From NCBI GenBank assembly GCA_019429045.1, contig JAHYJL010000007.1, forward strand, positions 1 through 38,510: DNA of 38,510 nucleotides, written 5' to 3'. The notes under the pieces are model-generated. The model ran no database searches and was not told where the DNA came from. It saw only the letters and a program-made list of their open reading frames with translations. A program made the translations under genes and the position numbers. Below are positions 29,478 through 38,420 of this stretch, in pieces (position 1 is the stretch's first letter; each line of letters starts with the position of its first letter). The DNA is from Bacteroidales bacterium (GTDB taxonomy: Bacteria > Bacteroidota > Bacteroidia > Bacteroidales > JAGOPY01).

Positions 29478-32354
29478 ATGGAAATGAAAACCCGGGAAAT
29501 CCAGACTATTTTTGACGCTTTCAGCCAAAAAGCCGAACCTGAATTTTTCAAATATTTTGAGGATAACATCAAAGAGCTGAACCACTTCATTACAAGCTAT
29601 GAAAAGCATTTCGGCAAACTGGAGGCTGCCATGGATGAACAGGCTGACCTGGTCGAAAGGGTCAAGGCTCACAAGACCTTCAAAGAAAATGTGCTGAAAT
29701 CGCTGCTAGCTTACCAGGAAGATTTACAAACGGGTGATTTCAAAACCCTTTTCGCAGATTTTATCCGGGAAGCTGAAAATGAAATCGGTAAGCTTGATGA
29801 AAGCATCACCGGCGAGCATAAAAAGCCCATTCCTTTCCGGAACATGGCCCGTTTTTACCTTTTGCACCAGTTTGCCGAAAATGCCCGGGAAATACTTCGG
29901 CAGGCGATGCAGGGAAAAAGCAGGGTCCTGGTCGCTTTGTGGCAGTTCGACGAGGCGTATGATAATGCTTTTCAGCCAGTGCTCACACGCAAAGCTGAGG
30001 ATGAACAGGCTAACGAACCCGATATTTCCATACCAGATCATCCGTTCAAACATCTGAAACAAGAGAATAAAGCGCTTCTTCAGAAGATAAAAACCGAAAC
30101 AGGGAACATCAGCCAGCAGGTCTTTCATGCCTTCGACGAATCCTTTCAGAGCGCTTTGACAGAAAAACGGCCAAAATCAAGCTTCCAGCATCAAAAATTA
30201 ACCAGGCAACTGAATATCATCAATGCAACACATGTCACCGAAACAGGGCGGTGGAAAAATACACACCATGTGCTGCTGGATGACTGGGCTGTCGACGTTG
30301 AAATCACCCACCTGTATTATTCGGTTTACGACCAGTATCATCATCTGAAAAACAATACAGATACAATCATATCGCAGGACATCGACACTTCATTTTCCAA
30401 AATCAGATCATTCATCAAGACCAGCGGAAAACGTATCGGGAAGTCTCCGGCTTCTTCAAAGGGTACGGCGGAAGTTCTAAGTGCGGAAAGGGATAAAATT
30501 GGCAAGGAACTGGTTGATAAGATCCTGACAAAGAGCGCAGAATCATTTACCAACTGCTTCTCGGAAGATTTTGATCTCTTCCAAAAAATGGTATTGGAAT
30601 TGACTGGCAAGGTGTCCGATAAACGAAGTTTTATCAGGAGCAAGGATTTTGACCAGGGGATTGGTGATTCGGAGATCAGTTATATTTCGCCCGGTGAATT
30701 GCTGAAAGTAGAAGCTGTGCCCCATTTCAGTGAAAATGTTATTGACATAAAGTCCCGGATTGATGGTCATCTGGAAAAAGTAAGGCTCATTTTGATGTCG
30801 TTGGGAACGGTTTGCGATTTCAACCTCGAATCGGCGCTCATTTACCTGGATGAGCCGGATAAGACGGCAAAAGAAGCTGTTGCCATCGCCCTGGAGGGTT
30901 ACGAGCGGGCATTGAATCAACTGGAGAAGGCTCAGGGGCTCATCCTTGAGATTCAAAACAGTATTGAGGATAACCTGCGTGATGCGGTAAATAACTTCAA
31001 CAACGAAATTCAAAAGCTCAAAAATACCGATAACCTTATCGAGCTGAATTTGAAAGTGGCCCGCATTAAAACAATAGAAAGATCGAAACGAATCAGGAAA
31101 CAGGGGTTAAATTATCTCAGGGCATTCTTCCCAAACGCGGTTATTCTCTCCAAACGCGGCTGGGGTTATATAACAGCCTTTATCCGTGATATCAGAATAC
31201 GGACAGGGTTTTTGTCACAAAAATCTGTCGTGTCTTTCGAACTCTCGGAATTCCTCAATGAAGCCAGACAGACGCTCAAAAAACTTCCTTTCGTCTACCA
31301 GCGGCTTTACCAGCTTCAGCCTACCCATGAGGATCGCTTCTTTGTAAACCGTGATAAAGAGCTTGGTTTACTGAGACAGTCTTACGAAAACTGGGTAAAA
31401 GACCGGTTCATTACCTGTGCCATTATCGGCGAAAAGGGGAGCGGCACAACCTCTTTGATCAATTATTTCCTGAGGGTTATCCCTTCCGATGTTTCCATTA
31501 GCAAGCATACACTGGGCGAAAAAATCTATACCGGCGGGAAATATTTTTCTTTCATGAATTCTTTGCTGGAAACATCCGGGATTGATTCCAATGAAAAGCT
31601 TATCGAAGCAATTAATGCTTCGCCCGGTGGGCGGATCATCATCCTGGAGAATCTCCAGCACATGTTCCTGAAGAAGGTGCATGGTTTTGAAGCGATAAAA
31701 TTGCTGTTTGAGCTGATGACACATACCTCCCGGAAAGTGATGTGGGTTGGTATATATACCCCTGTTTCATGGGAATACCTGGATAAGACGATTTCGGTCT
31801 CCAATTACTTTACCGATGAGATCCGTCTGGAAAAAATGCGTGATGACACCATCCGGGAGATTATATATAAACGCAACCGGCTGAGCGGTTACCAGATCAG
31901 GTTTCTCCCAACGGAAGAGATAACCCGGAGCAAATCGTTTCATAAGCTGGATGACCCGGGGAAGCAGCGCTACCTGGAAAAACAGTTTTTTTCCAACCTC
32001 AACCAGCTGGCAAACGGGAATATTAGCCTGGCACAGCTTTACTGGCTCCGGTCTACCTCATCGGTGGATGAACAGGCGATCAGTATCAGCATGATAGGCC
32101 GGCTGGATTATTCATTCATAAAGGACATTTCAGGTCATTCGCTCTTCGCTCTCCAGGTGCTATTGCTGCATGACGGGCTAACGCTGGAGGACTTTGCCAA
32201 ATCCATGAATGAGAGCATCACTGTCTGCAGGAACCTGCTGATACCCATGCTGGAAAAAGGCTTCCTGATCAGGCCAAAACAAAAATTCAATATAAATCCT
32301 ATCATTTACAAACCTGTAACGGATTACCTCTTATCCAGGAATTTCATTCATTAA
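29478..32354 (+). CDS. coiled-coil P-loop ATPase, unknown function
   Basis: A 958-aa protein without signal peptide or clear membrane helix. Residues 1-600 are mostly helical with long charged stretches. A P-loop NTPase domain follows: Walker A GEKGSGTTS at 651-659, a Walker B-like stretch RIIILEN at 719-725 with Glu as the likely catalytic residue, then a sensor-like VMWVGIYTPVSW. The last 100 residues (FALQVLLLHDGLTLEDFAKS, CRNLLIPMLEKGFLIRP) look like a winged helix. The order coiled coil, AAA/STAND-like ATPase, winged helix is that of a large regulatory switch protein. It is followed after 13 bp by an MscS channel, which suggests the two work together. I do not recognise a named family. 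Confidence 0.8.
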   Translation: MEMKTREIQTIFDAFSQKAEPEFFKYFEDNIKELNHFITSYEKHFGKLEAAMDEQADLVERVKAHKTFKENVLKSLLAYQEDLQTGDFKTLFADFIREAENEIGKLDESITGEHKKPIPFRNMARFYLLHQFAENAREILRQAMQGKSRVLVALWQFDEAYDNAFQPVLTRKAEDEQANEPDISIPDHPFKHLKQENKALLQKIKTETGNISQQVFHAFDESFQSALTEKRPKSSFQHQKLTRQLNIINATHVTETGRWKNTHHVLLDDWAVDVEITHLYYSVYDQYHHLKNNTDTIISQDIDTSFSKIRSFIKTSGKRIGKSPASSKGTAEVLSAERDKIGKELVDKILTKSAESFTNCFSEDFDLFQKMVLELTGKVSDKRSFIRSKDFDQGIGDSEISYISPGELLKVEAVPHFSENVIDIKSRIDGHLEKVRLILMSLGTVCDFNLESALIYLDEPDKTAKEAVAIALEGYERALNQLEKAQGLILEIQNSIEDNLRDAVNNFNNEIQKLKNTDNLIELNLKVARIKTIERSKRIRKQGLNYLRAFFPNAVILSKRGWGYITAFIRDIRIRTGFLSQKSVVSFELSEFLNEARQTLKKLPFVYQRLYQLQPTHEDRFFVNRDKELGLLRQSYENWVKDRFITCAIIGEKGSGTTSLINYFLRVIPSDVSISKHTLGEKIYTGGKYFSFMNSLLETSGIDSNEKLIEAINASPGGRIIILENLQHMFLKKVHGFEAIKLLFELMTHTSRKVMWVGIYTPVSWEYLDKTISVSNYFTDEIRLEKMRDDTIREIIYKRNRLSGYQIRFLPTEEITRSKSFHKLDDPGKQRYLEKQFFSNLNQLANGNISLAQLYWLRSTSSVDEQAISISMIGRLDYSFIKDISGHSLFALQVLLLHDGLTLEDFAKSMNESITVCRNLLIPMLEKGFLIRPKQKFNINPIIYKPVTDYLLSRNFIH

Positions 32355-32367
32355 ACAAGATGTAAAG

Positions 32368-33237
32368 ATGAAACGAATCATTCTCATAATATTAATGCTG
32401 GCAGGCAAGGCCGGTTTTGGACAGGAAGCGGAAGAGACAGTCATTACCAAACCGCTGGAACTAGTCGACATGATCTCTTTCTCAAATATTTTCTGGACGA
32501 TTATCCTGTTGGTTATCGGTTACCTGATGACACGGTTCATCACCCGGATTCTGAAGATCTTCGCGGAACGCAGCGCCAGGATCCGGATCACGATGAAGAG
32601 CATCATCCCGATCATCCGGATCATTATCTGGACTGTCATACTGATCATCATCATCAAAGGAATATATAATCCCCCGATCGAGATGTTGCTGGCCGTAACG
32701 GCAGCTGTTGCCATTGCCGTCGGTTTGGCAGCACAGGACCTGCTGAAGAATATTTTCGGCGGGATCATGCTGTTGTTCGACCGTCCTTTCCAGGTGGGCG
32801 ATAAGATTGAAGCAGGGAAATATTATGGGGAAGTCATTGAAATTGGCCTCCGGGCCACACGCATCGTCACACCCGATGATTCGACCGTTACTATTCCAAA
32901 CATGGAGCTGATGAACAGCTCCGTATCCAATGTCAACACCGGGGAGCTGAACTGCCAGGTGGTGGCTGAGATCATTCTCCCAATTAATGTGGACACGCAA
33001 CTGGTGCGTAAAATAGCGACAGAAGCCGCGCAGGTTTCAAAATACATCTTCCTGAATAAACCTATTGTGGTTTTATTCTTCAATGAGATGTACCAGCGCC
33101 GGTCATACCTGAAAATGCGGCTGAAAGCCTATGTGATGGATATTCGCTATGAATTTGAATTCAAGAGCGATATGACTGAAACGGTCATCCGGGAGCTGCT
33201 CAGCCATGGGATTATTAAGAAAGAAGACCTGGACTAG
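32368..33237 (+). CDS. MscS-family mechanosensitive ion channel
   Basis: A 289-aa protein with an N-terminal signal-like segment (1-18), three membrane helices and the MscS beta and C-terminal domains. The pore helix is AVAIAVGLAAQDLLKNIFGG, matching the A-G-rich TM3 of MscS, and FDRPFQVGDKIEAG is the start of the beta domain. Such channels open on membrane tension to release ions and small solutes. It starts 13 bp after the large ATPase, so the two are almost certainly co-transcribed. Length is usual for the core family. Confidence 0.92.
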   Translation: MKRIILIILMLAGKAGFGQEAEETVITKPLELVDMISFSNIFWTIILLVIGYLMTRFITRILKIFAERSARIRITMKSIIPIIRIIIWTVILIIIIKGIYNPPIEMLLAVTAAVAIAVGLAAQDLLKNIFGGIMLLFDRPFQVGDKIEAGKYYGEVIEIGLRATRIVTPDDSTVTIPNMELMNSSVSNVNTGELNCQVVAEIILPINVDTQLVRKIATEAAQVSKYIFLNKPIVVLFFNEMYQRRSYLKMRLKAYVMDIRYEFEFKSDMTETVIRELLSHGIIKKEDLD

Positions 33238-33246
33238 GTTATTTGC

Positions 33247-33714
33247 TCACCACTTTGTATAAGGGTTCCTGATAAGCATGACATTATAATATTTCAAATC
33301 ACCGGTGACCTCCTCCCCTAACCAGTCAGGTTTTTCGAATGCCTCCTGCTCTGATGCCAGCTCGATTTCAGCCACCACCAGGCCCTGGTTATCGCCATAA
33401 AATTCATCCACCTCGAAGGTATGGTCTCCCGCTTTCACAAGGTAGCGTGTTTTATCAATGACGCCCGGTTCGCATATCTTCAGCAATTCTTCCACATCCG
33501 AAAAAGGGATCTCCATCTCCCATTCGTAACGGATGGCGCCTGATGCATTGCCAATTCCCTTGACGGTAATAAATCCTTTATCTCCCTTAATCCGAACCCT
33601 TACAGTTCTTTCAGGTACTGAGGAAAGGTAACCCTGTATGATGCGGGTCTGTTGTTGGGCAAAAGACTTGAATTCACCTTTTACCAGGAATTTGCGTTCT
33701 ATTTCCTGAGCCAT
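33247..33714 (-). CDS. CYTH-domain protein (triphosphate tunnel family)
   Basis: A 155-aa protein with the CYTH motif EIERKFLV at residues 4-11 (ExExK), RTVRVRIKGDKGFITVKG and YEWEMEIPFSDVEEL, followed by TRYLVKAGDHTFEVDEFYGDN. These strands build the tunnel that binds triphosphates and divalent metal. Bacterial members hydrolyse tripolyphosphate or nucleoside triphosphates; a few make cAMP. The exact activity is unknown. It is convergent with the MscS gene, with only 9 bp between the stops. Confidence 0.92.
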   Translation of the reverse strand: MAQEIERKFLVKGEFKSFAQQQTRIIQGYLSSVPERTVRVRIKGDKGFITVKGIGNASGAIRYEWEMEIPFSDVEELLKICEPGVIDKTRYLVKAGDHTFEVDEFYGDNQGLVVAEIELASEQEAFEKPDWLGEEVTGDLKYYNVMLIRNPYTKW

Positions 33715-33752
33715 TTATCCAATTTTTTCTTTGTCACCCTTATATTAAACCT

Positions 33753-35522
33753 TTACAGTGGCCATATGTACATAATGAGCGGAATACCAATTACAGTAAT
33801 GATGACCTCCAAAGGCAATCCCATTCGCCAATAATCGGTAAATTTATATCCTCCCGGTCCCATCACCAGTGTATTGGACTGATGCCCGATGGGTGTCAGG
33901 AATGCGCAGGAACCTCCAATCGCAACTGCCATCAGGAAAGGGTCAATGGATAATCCAAGCCCATTAGCCACTCCGATGGCTATGGGTGCCATCAGCACAA
34001 CAGTAGCTGCATTATTAATGATATCTGATAAAAACATCGTGATAACGAGGATAATGGTTAAAACGACCCAGGGCTGCAGGCTGTGCCCGACCGTCAGGAC
34101 AAACCCGGCGATCCTCCCAGCGCCGCCGCTGGTTTCCAAAGCAATGCCCACAGGGATCATCGCGCCCAGGAGAATGATGACAGGCCAGTCGATACTGTTG
34201 TAAAACTCCTTGAGCGGCAATATACGGGCCAGTACCATGGCTATGGCTGCCATGGTAAAAGCCGCCTGAACCGGTAACAGACGTGTGACCACCAGTACGA
34301 TGGCTGCTGTAAAAATTCCCAGGGCCAGCGGGATTTTCGTTTTAAAGCCCAGCCGCAATCCCCGGCGGGCCAGCGGCAGGCAGCCCATCGAGGTGATCGT
34401 ATCGTATAGCATATGCTCGCGGCCCTGCAACAACAACACATCACCGGTCCGGAAGACCACATGATCTATGCGGCGCCGGATCTTGAACCCCCGCCGGGCA
34501 ACCGCCAGCAGGTTGATCCCGTAACGGCTGCGCATCCTTAGGGATGCGGCAGTGCGGTCTATCAACGATGAGTCAGCCATGACTACCGCTTCCGTAATGG
34601 CAATCTTATCCGATCCTTTGGCATCCTTCCGGAATTTCTTCTCTCCGACCAATGCTACGCCGGTGTCATGTATGAATGCCTTAAGCTCCTGTGCATTGGT
34701 TTCAAGGATGATAATATCTTTAACCAGGAGAGGCTCTTCCGGATCGGGCGCGTGAATGCGCTTATCCTGGCGGATAAGGCCCAGGATCTGCACATCGGCC
34801 TTCGATATCCTGGTCAGCTCGTCAATGCTCTTTCCGACAATTTTGGATTCTTTCGGAACAATCACCTCAGTGATATAATCGTCAATATTGAAAAGATCAG
34901 CATCCGATTTTGCAGCAGCCCGTTTTGGCAACAACCGCCATCCAACCAGTGTTATAAAAGCGATCCCAACCACTGTCAGGACGATCCCGACAGGCGTGAA
35001 ATTGAACATCCCGAAAGGTTCTCCCGTTTCATCGGCACGAAAAGTGGCAATGATGATATTGGGCGGGGTGCCGATAAGCGTTGTCATCCCTCCAAGCAAA
35101 GATGCAAAAGCAATCGGCATCAGGATATAGGAAGGCGGATACCCGTTTTTCCGGGCCATGTGGATAGCCACCGGCATCATGATGGCCAGTGCCCCGACAT
35201 TGTTCATAAAAGCAGATGCAACTGCTACGATGATGCAAAGGACAAAGATCTGCAGCAACAGATTATTGCCGAGTTTTATCACCCATTTGCCCAGCATATC
35301 CACCACCCCGGAATATTCCAAAGCTTTACCTATGATCAGCACCGCCGCCACCGTAATCACAGCCGGATGCCCGAAACCTTTGAATGCCGTTTCAGGATCA
35401 ATCACTCCGAAAATGATCAGGATGCTCATGGTAATCAGCGCCACCAGATCATGCCGGATGCGGCCCCAGGCGAAGAGGATCAGTGTAACTATCAGCGTCG
35501 CGAATACAATATGATGAGGCAT
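33753..35522 (-). CDS. SLC13-family permease with two RCK_C domains
   Basis: A 589-aa protein. N-terminal helices carry GVIDPETAFKGFGHPAVITV and the SLC13/DASS signature region GGMTTLIGTPPNIIIATF. Residues about 205-375 are two soluble TrkA-C (RCK_C) domains (VPKESKIVGKSIDELTRI, DSSLIDRTAASLRMRSRYGI), and the C-terminal half repeats the transporter fold, ending near CAFLTPIGHQSNTLVMGPGG. This is the common bacterial sodium/anion (often sulfate-like or dicarboxylate-like) permease layout. The substrate cannot be read. It is divergent from the gltP-like gene, with REPs in between. Length is normal. Confidence 0.92.
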   Translation of the reverse strand: MPHHIVFATLIVTLILFAWGRIRHDLVALITMSILIIFGVIDPETAFKGFGHPAVITVAAVLIIGKALEYSGVVDMLGKWVIKLGNNLLLQIFVLCIIVAVASAFMNNVGALAIMMPVAIHMARKNGYPPSYILMPIAFASLLGGMTTLIGTPPNIIIATFRADETGEPFGMFNFTPVGIVLTVVGIAFITLVGWRLLPKRAAAKSDADLFNIDDYITEVIVPKESKIVGKSIDELTRISKADVQILGLIRQDKRIHAPDPEEPLLVKDIIILETNAQELKAFIHDTGVALVGEKKFRKDAKGSDKIAITEAVVMADSSLIDRTAASLRMRSRYGINLLAVARRGFKIRRRIDHVVFRTGDVLLLQGREHMLYDTITSMGCLPLARRGLRLGFKTKIPLALGIFTAAIVLVVTRLLPVQAAFTMAAIAMVLARILPLKEFYNSIDWPVIILLGAMIPVGIALETSGGAGRIAGFVLTVGHSLQPWVVLTIILVITMFLSDIINNAATVVLMAPIAIGVANGLGLSIDPFLMAVAIGGSCAFLTPIGHQSNTLVMGPGGYKFTDYWRMGLPLEVIITVIGIPLIMYIWPL

Positions 35523-35604
35523 GCGTTGTTTATGAATGTTATATTATGGATCAACCACGAACTCATTATGTCGTTCAAATTTAAATAGTTTTTTTCAATT
35601 CACA

Positions 35605-35637
35605 GGGATGGAGTCCCTCCTGGAGGGACGGAGTCCC
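35605..35637 (-). repeat. REP-like repeats, cluster 8 (2 reverse copies)
   Basis: GGGATGGAGTCCC at 35605-35617 and GGGACGGAGTCCC at 35625-35637, with a 20-bp period, in the divergent region between the SLC13 and symporter genes. Confidence 0.85.
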
Positions 35638-35693
35638 TTTTTTATTCCATGGCTTTTTATACCTTTATTGCCTTAAAATGGAAGATTCCATCT

Positions 35694-36917
35694 ATGGCAA
35701 AACTTGTGAAAGCCCCCGCGCTCCACTGGCAGATCCTCATTGCACTTGTGCTCGCCGTTCTCTTTGGCGTATATCTCCCCGGTCAGGTCAATTATATCAG
35801 CTGGATGGGGACCATCTTCCTGCGCGCTCTGCAGATGATCATCATTCCGCTGGTCATCAGTTCGATCATCTCCGGGGTCACCAATATCGGGAATGCGGAA
35901 AACCTGGGCCGTCTAGGGCTTAAAACGATCATCTATTACATTTCCACCAGCACGCTGGCGATCCTGACCGGGCTGGCGCTGGTGAATATCGTAAAGCCCG
36001 GTGTCGGCGCCGACCTCAATCTGACACAGGAGGCCGAACTGGGCTTGGTGGAACACACCTTTAAAGACACGCTCATCCGCATCATCCCTGACAATATCTT
36101 CTCTTCAATGACCCAGAACGGCGAACTGCTGTCGGTCATTTTCTATGCTTTGATCTTTGGTTTTTTCATCACGCAGGTCCCTGCAAAACCAAGGGAAACG
36201 CTGACGGGCTTTTTCAACGCGGTATTTGACGTAATGATGAAGGTGACCATGTTCATCATCCGTTTCACGCCTTTCGGCATTTTTGGACTGGTGGCGGACA
36301 GGATTGCCCAGCAGGACGACCTGGGAGCGCTGGTGCAAAGCATGGGCAGCTATATGCTGGTGGTGATCGCCGGGCTGGCCATCCATGCCCTGGTCACCCT
36401 GCCGCTCATAGCCCGGTTTATCGGTAAAATCAACCCGCTGAAACATTTTCATGCTGTCAAGACCGCTTTGCTGACTGCTTTTTCTACCTCTTCCTCCAAT
36501 GCTACCCTGCCGCTGACGATACAATCGGTCGAAGAAAACGACGGCGTTTCGAACAAGATCTCCAGCTTCACCCTTCCGCTCGGCGCCACGATCAACATGG
36601 ATGGTACGGCGTTGTATGAGTGCGTTGCTGTGATGTTCATTGCCCAGGCATACGGTTTTGATCTCACTTTCGGGCAGCAGGTAATCGTAGTGATCACCTC
36701 GATCCTGGCATCCATCGGCGCCGCCGGCGTGCCCATGGCCGGACTGGTGATGATCACCATCATCCTTTCAGCCGTCGGGCTGCCCCTGGAAGGCGTCGGT
36801 CTGATCCTGGCCGTCGACCGCATCCTCGATATGTTCCGGACTTCCGTCAACGTCTGGAGCGACACCTGCGGAGCGGTGGTGATTGCCAGGAGCGAAGGGG
36901 AGGTGCTGAATGTATGA
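35694..36917 (+). CDS. dicarboxylate/amino acid:cation symporter (DAACS family)
   Basis: A 407-aa symporter of the GltP/DctA family. Recognisable parts are the serine-rich hairpin AFSTSSSNATLPLTIQ, the NMDGTALYE motif in TM7, SIGAAGVPMAGLVM in the second hairpin, and VDRILDMFRTSVNVWSDTCG in TM8. These residues bind the dicarboxylate or glutamate and the coupling ions. I chose ATG 35694; the longer ATG at 35649 would add 15 residues that look like translated spacer, next to the REP cluster. Length is normal for the family. Confidence 0.92.
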   Translation: MAKLVKAPALHWQILIALVLAVLFGVYLPGQVNYISWMGTIFLRALQMIIIPLVISSIISGVTNIGNAENLGRLGLKTIIYYISTSTLAILTGLALVNIVKPGVGADLNLTQEAELGLVEHTFKDTLIRIIPDNIFSSMTQNGELLSVIFYALIFGFFITQVPAKPRETLTGFFNAVFDVMMKVTMFIIRFTPFGIFGLVADRIAQQDDLGALVQSMGSYMLVVIAGLAIHALVTLPLIARFIGKINPLKHFHAVKTALLTAFSTSSSNATLPLTIQSVEENDGVSNKISSFTLPLGATINMDGTALYECVAVMFIAQAYGFDLTFGQQVIVVITSILASIGAAGVPMAGLVMITIILSAVGLPLEGVGLILAVDRILDMFRTSVNVWSDTCGAVVIARSEGEVLNV

Positions 36918-36948
36918 GTGATTAGTGATTAGTGATACTAAAGTGGCC

Positions 36949-38121
36949 TTATCTCCGGGCCATTATCCGGTCGGGACGGAGGCTTACATTGCTGAAAGGA
37001 TGGTTGTCGACGGCAGGGATTTTCTTTGAGATAAGTTTGTAGATATCGCGCAGATAGGCCTTTTCATCCGCGTCGCAGAATGAAAGGGCTTTCCCGCCAA
37101 GGCCTGCCCTGCCGGTACGGCCGATGCGGTGGACATAAGTCTCGGGAATGTTCGGGATCTCGTAGTTGATCACATGCGAAAGCTCATCGATGTCGATCCC
37201 CCTTGCCGCGATATCGGTGGCGATCAGCAGGCGGATCTTCCTCTCTTTGAAATTCCTGAGGGCCCGCTGACGGGCGTTCTGCGATTTGTTCCCGTGGATG
37301 GCCTCGGTAAGGATCCCCTGCCTTTTCAGATATTTCACTAACTTGTCGGCTCCGTACTTTGTCCGGGTGAATACCAGCGCCGACAATACAGACCGGTCTT
37401 TCAGCACATGCGACAGCAGGGCGGGCTTGTCTTTCTTATCCACGAAATAAACCGATTGCTCGATGATATCAACTGTTGAAGATACAGGCGTCACAGCGAC
37501 CATCACCGGTGAAGTCAGGATAGTGTCCGCCAGTTTCACGATTTCCGGCGGCATGGTGGCGGAAAAAAGCAAGGTTTGTCTTTTCTGAGGAAGCAGCGCT
37601 ATCACTTTTTTCACATCGTGAATAAAGCCCATGTCAAGCATCCGGTCGCCTTCATCCAGGACGAAGATCTTCACCTCAGTCAAGTGGATGAAGTTTTGCC
37701 CTATAAGGTCGAGCAGCCTGCCCGGTGTCGCGATCAATATATCGACACCCGCTTTAAGCGACTCGGTTTGCGGATGTTGCGTAACGCCGCCAAAAATAAC
37801 AGTGTGCCGCAATCCGGTATGTTTGCCATAGGCTGTAAAACTTTCCCCGATCTGGATGGCCAGCTCACGGGTTGGCGTCAGGATCAGGCTTTTAATCTTA
37901 CGGTGGCCATTCAGGAGCGGATTCTCCTGCTTTAACATCTGCAGGATGGGTATCGCAAAAGCGGCTGTTTTACCGGTGCCGGTTTGTGCGCAGCCGATCA
38001 GGTCTTTATGGTCGAGTAAAACAGGAATGGCTTTTTCCTGGATAGGTGTGGGTATTGTATATCCTTCTGTTTTTAAAGCCCGCAGAATGGGCTCAATAAG
38101 TCTTAAATCTTCGAATTTCAT
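36949..38121 (-). CDS. DEAD-box RNA helicase (RhlE-like), DEGD variant
   Basis: A 390-aa helicase core without a long C-terminal extension. Motifs in order: Q motif YTIPTPIQEKAIP, I AQTGTGKT, Ia PTRELA, Ib TPGRLLD, II LDEGDRMLDMGF, III SAT, IV ALVFTRTK, V ATDIAARGID, VI HRIGRTGRAG. Motif II reads DEGD rather than DEAD (37645-37656). RhlE-like helicases remodel RNA in ribosome assembly or mRNA decay, often at low temperature. It is a single gene, convergent with the symporter (31 bp between stops). All catalytic acidic and basic residues are kept, so it should be active. Confidence 0.93.
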   Translation of the reverse strand: MKFEDLRLIEPILRALKTEGYTIPTPIQEKAIPVLLDHKDLIGCAQTGTGKTAAFAIPILQMLKQENPLLNGHRKIKSLILTPTRELAIQIGESFTAYGKHTGLRHTVIFGGVTQHPQTESLKAGVDILIATPGRLLDLIGQNFIHLTEVKIFVLDEGDRMLDMGFIHDVKKVIALLPQKRQTLLFSATMPPEIVKLADTILTSPVMVAVTPVSSTVDIIEQSVYFVDKKDKPALLSHVLKDRSVLSALVFTRTKYGADKLVKYLKRQGILTEAIHGNKSQNARQRALRNFKERKIRLLIATDIAARGIDIDELSHVINYEIPNIPETYVHRIGRTGRAGLGGKALSFCDADEKAYLRDIYKLISKKIPAVDNHPFSNVSLRPDRIMARR

Positions 38122-38420
38122 GATAAATTATTAAGTAATTAGCTAACTGCCAATGATATATTGGGATTAATCAGCGGTCTGAGAATGGGAATTTCTTTAA
38201 CGGGAAGTCACACTACAGGCACAAAGATTGCCAAAGGGGCAGCTTTCTGGCTGCAAAGATAGTAAAAAACCCTAACTTTCACTTCAATCCAAATATAAAG
38301 GGATGGAGTCCCAATATAAAGGGATGGAGTCCCTGTTGGCAGGGATGGAGTCCCTGTAACAAGGTTTAGCTGATTAATTAATTACAGATTTTCACGGTAA
38401 ACAATCGCCCGTATTTTTGA
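38122..38420. other. intergenic region with REP cluster
   Basis: AT-rich spacer between the helicase start and the tail of the next minus-strand gene. It contains the REP cluster at 38300-38354; I see no other structured element. The helicase promoter should lie within the first 100 bp, but no clear TAnnTTTG element stands out. Confidence 0.5.
38300..38354 (-). repeat. REP-like repeats, cluster 9 (3 reverse copies)
   Basis: GGGATGGAGTCCC at 38300-38312, 38321-38333 and 38342-38354, exactly 21 bp start to start, as in clusters 1, 2, 5 and 7. Confidence 0.85.

Noticed and set aside
34668-35588. 306-aa open frame on the plus strand
   Set aside because: It lies opposite the well-supported SLC13 permease, is rich in His, Arg, Gln and Asp from antisense reading of membrane codons, and has no recognisable motif.
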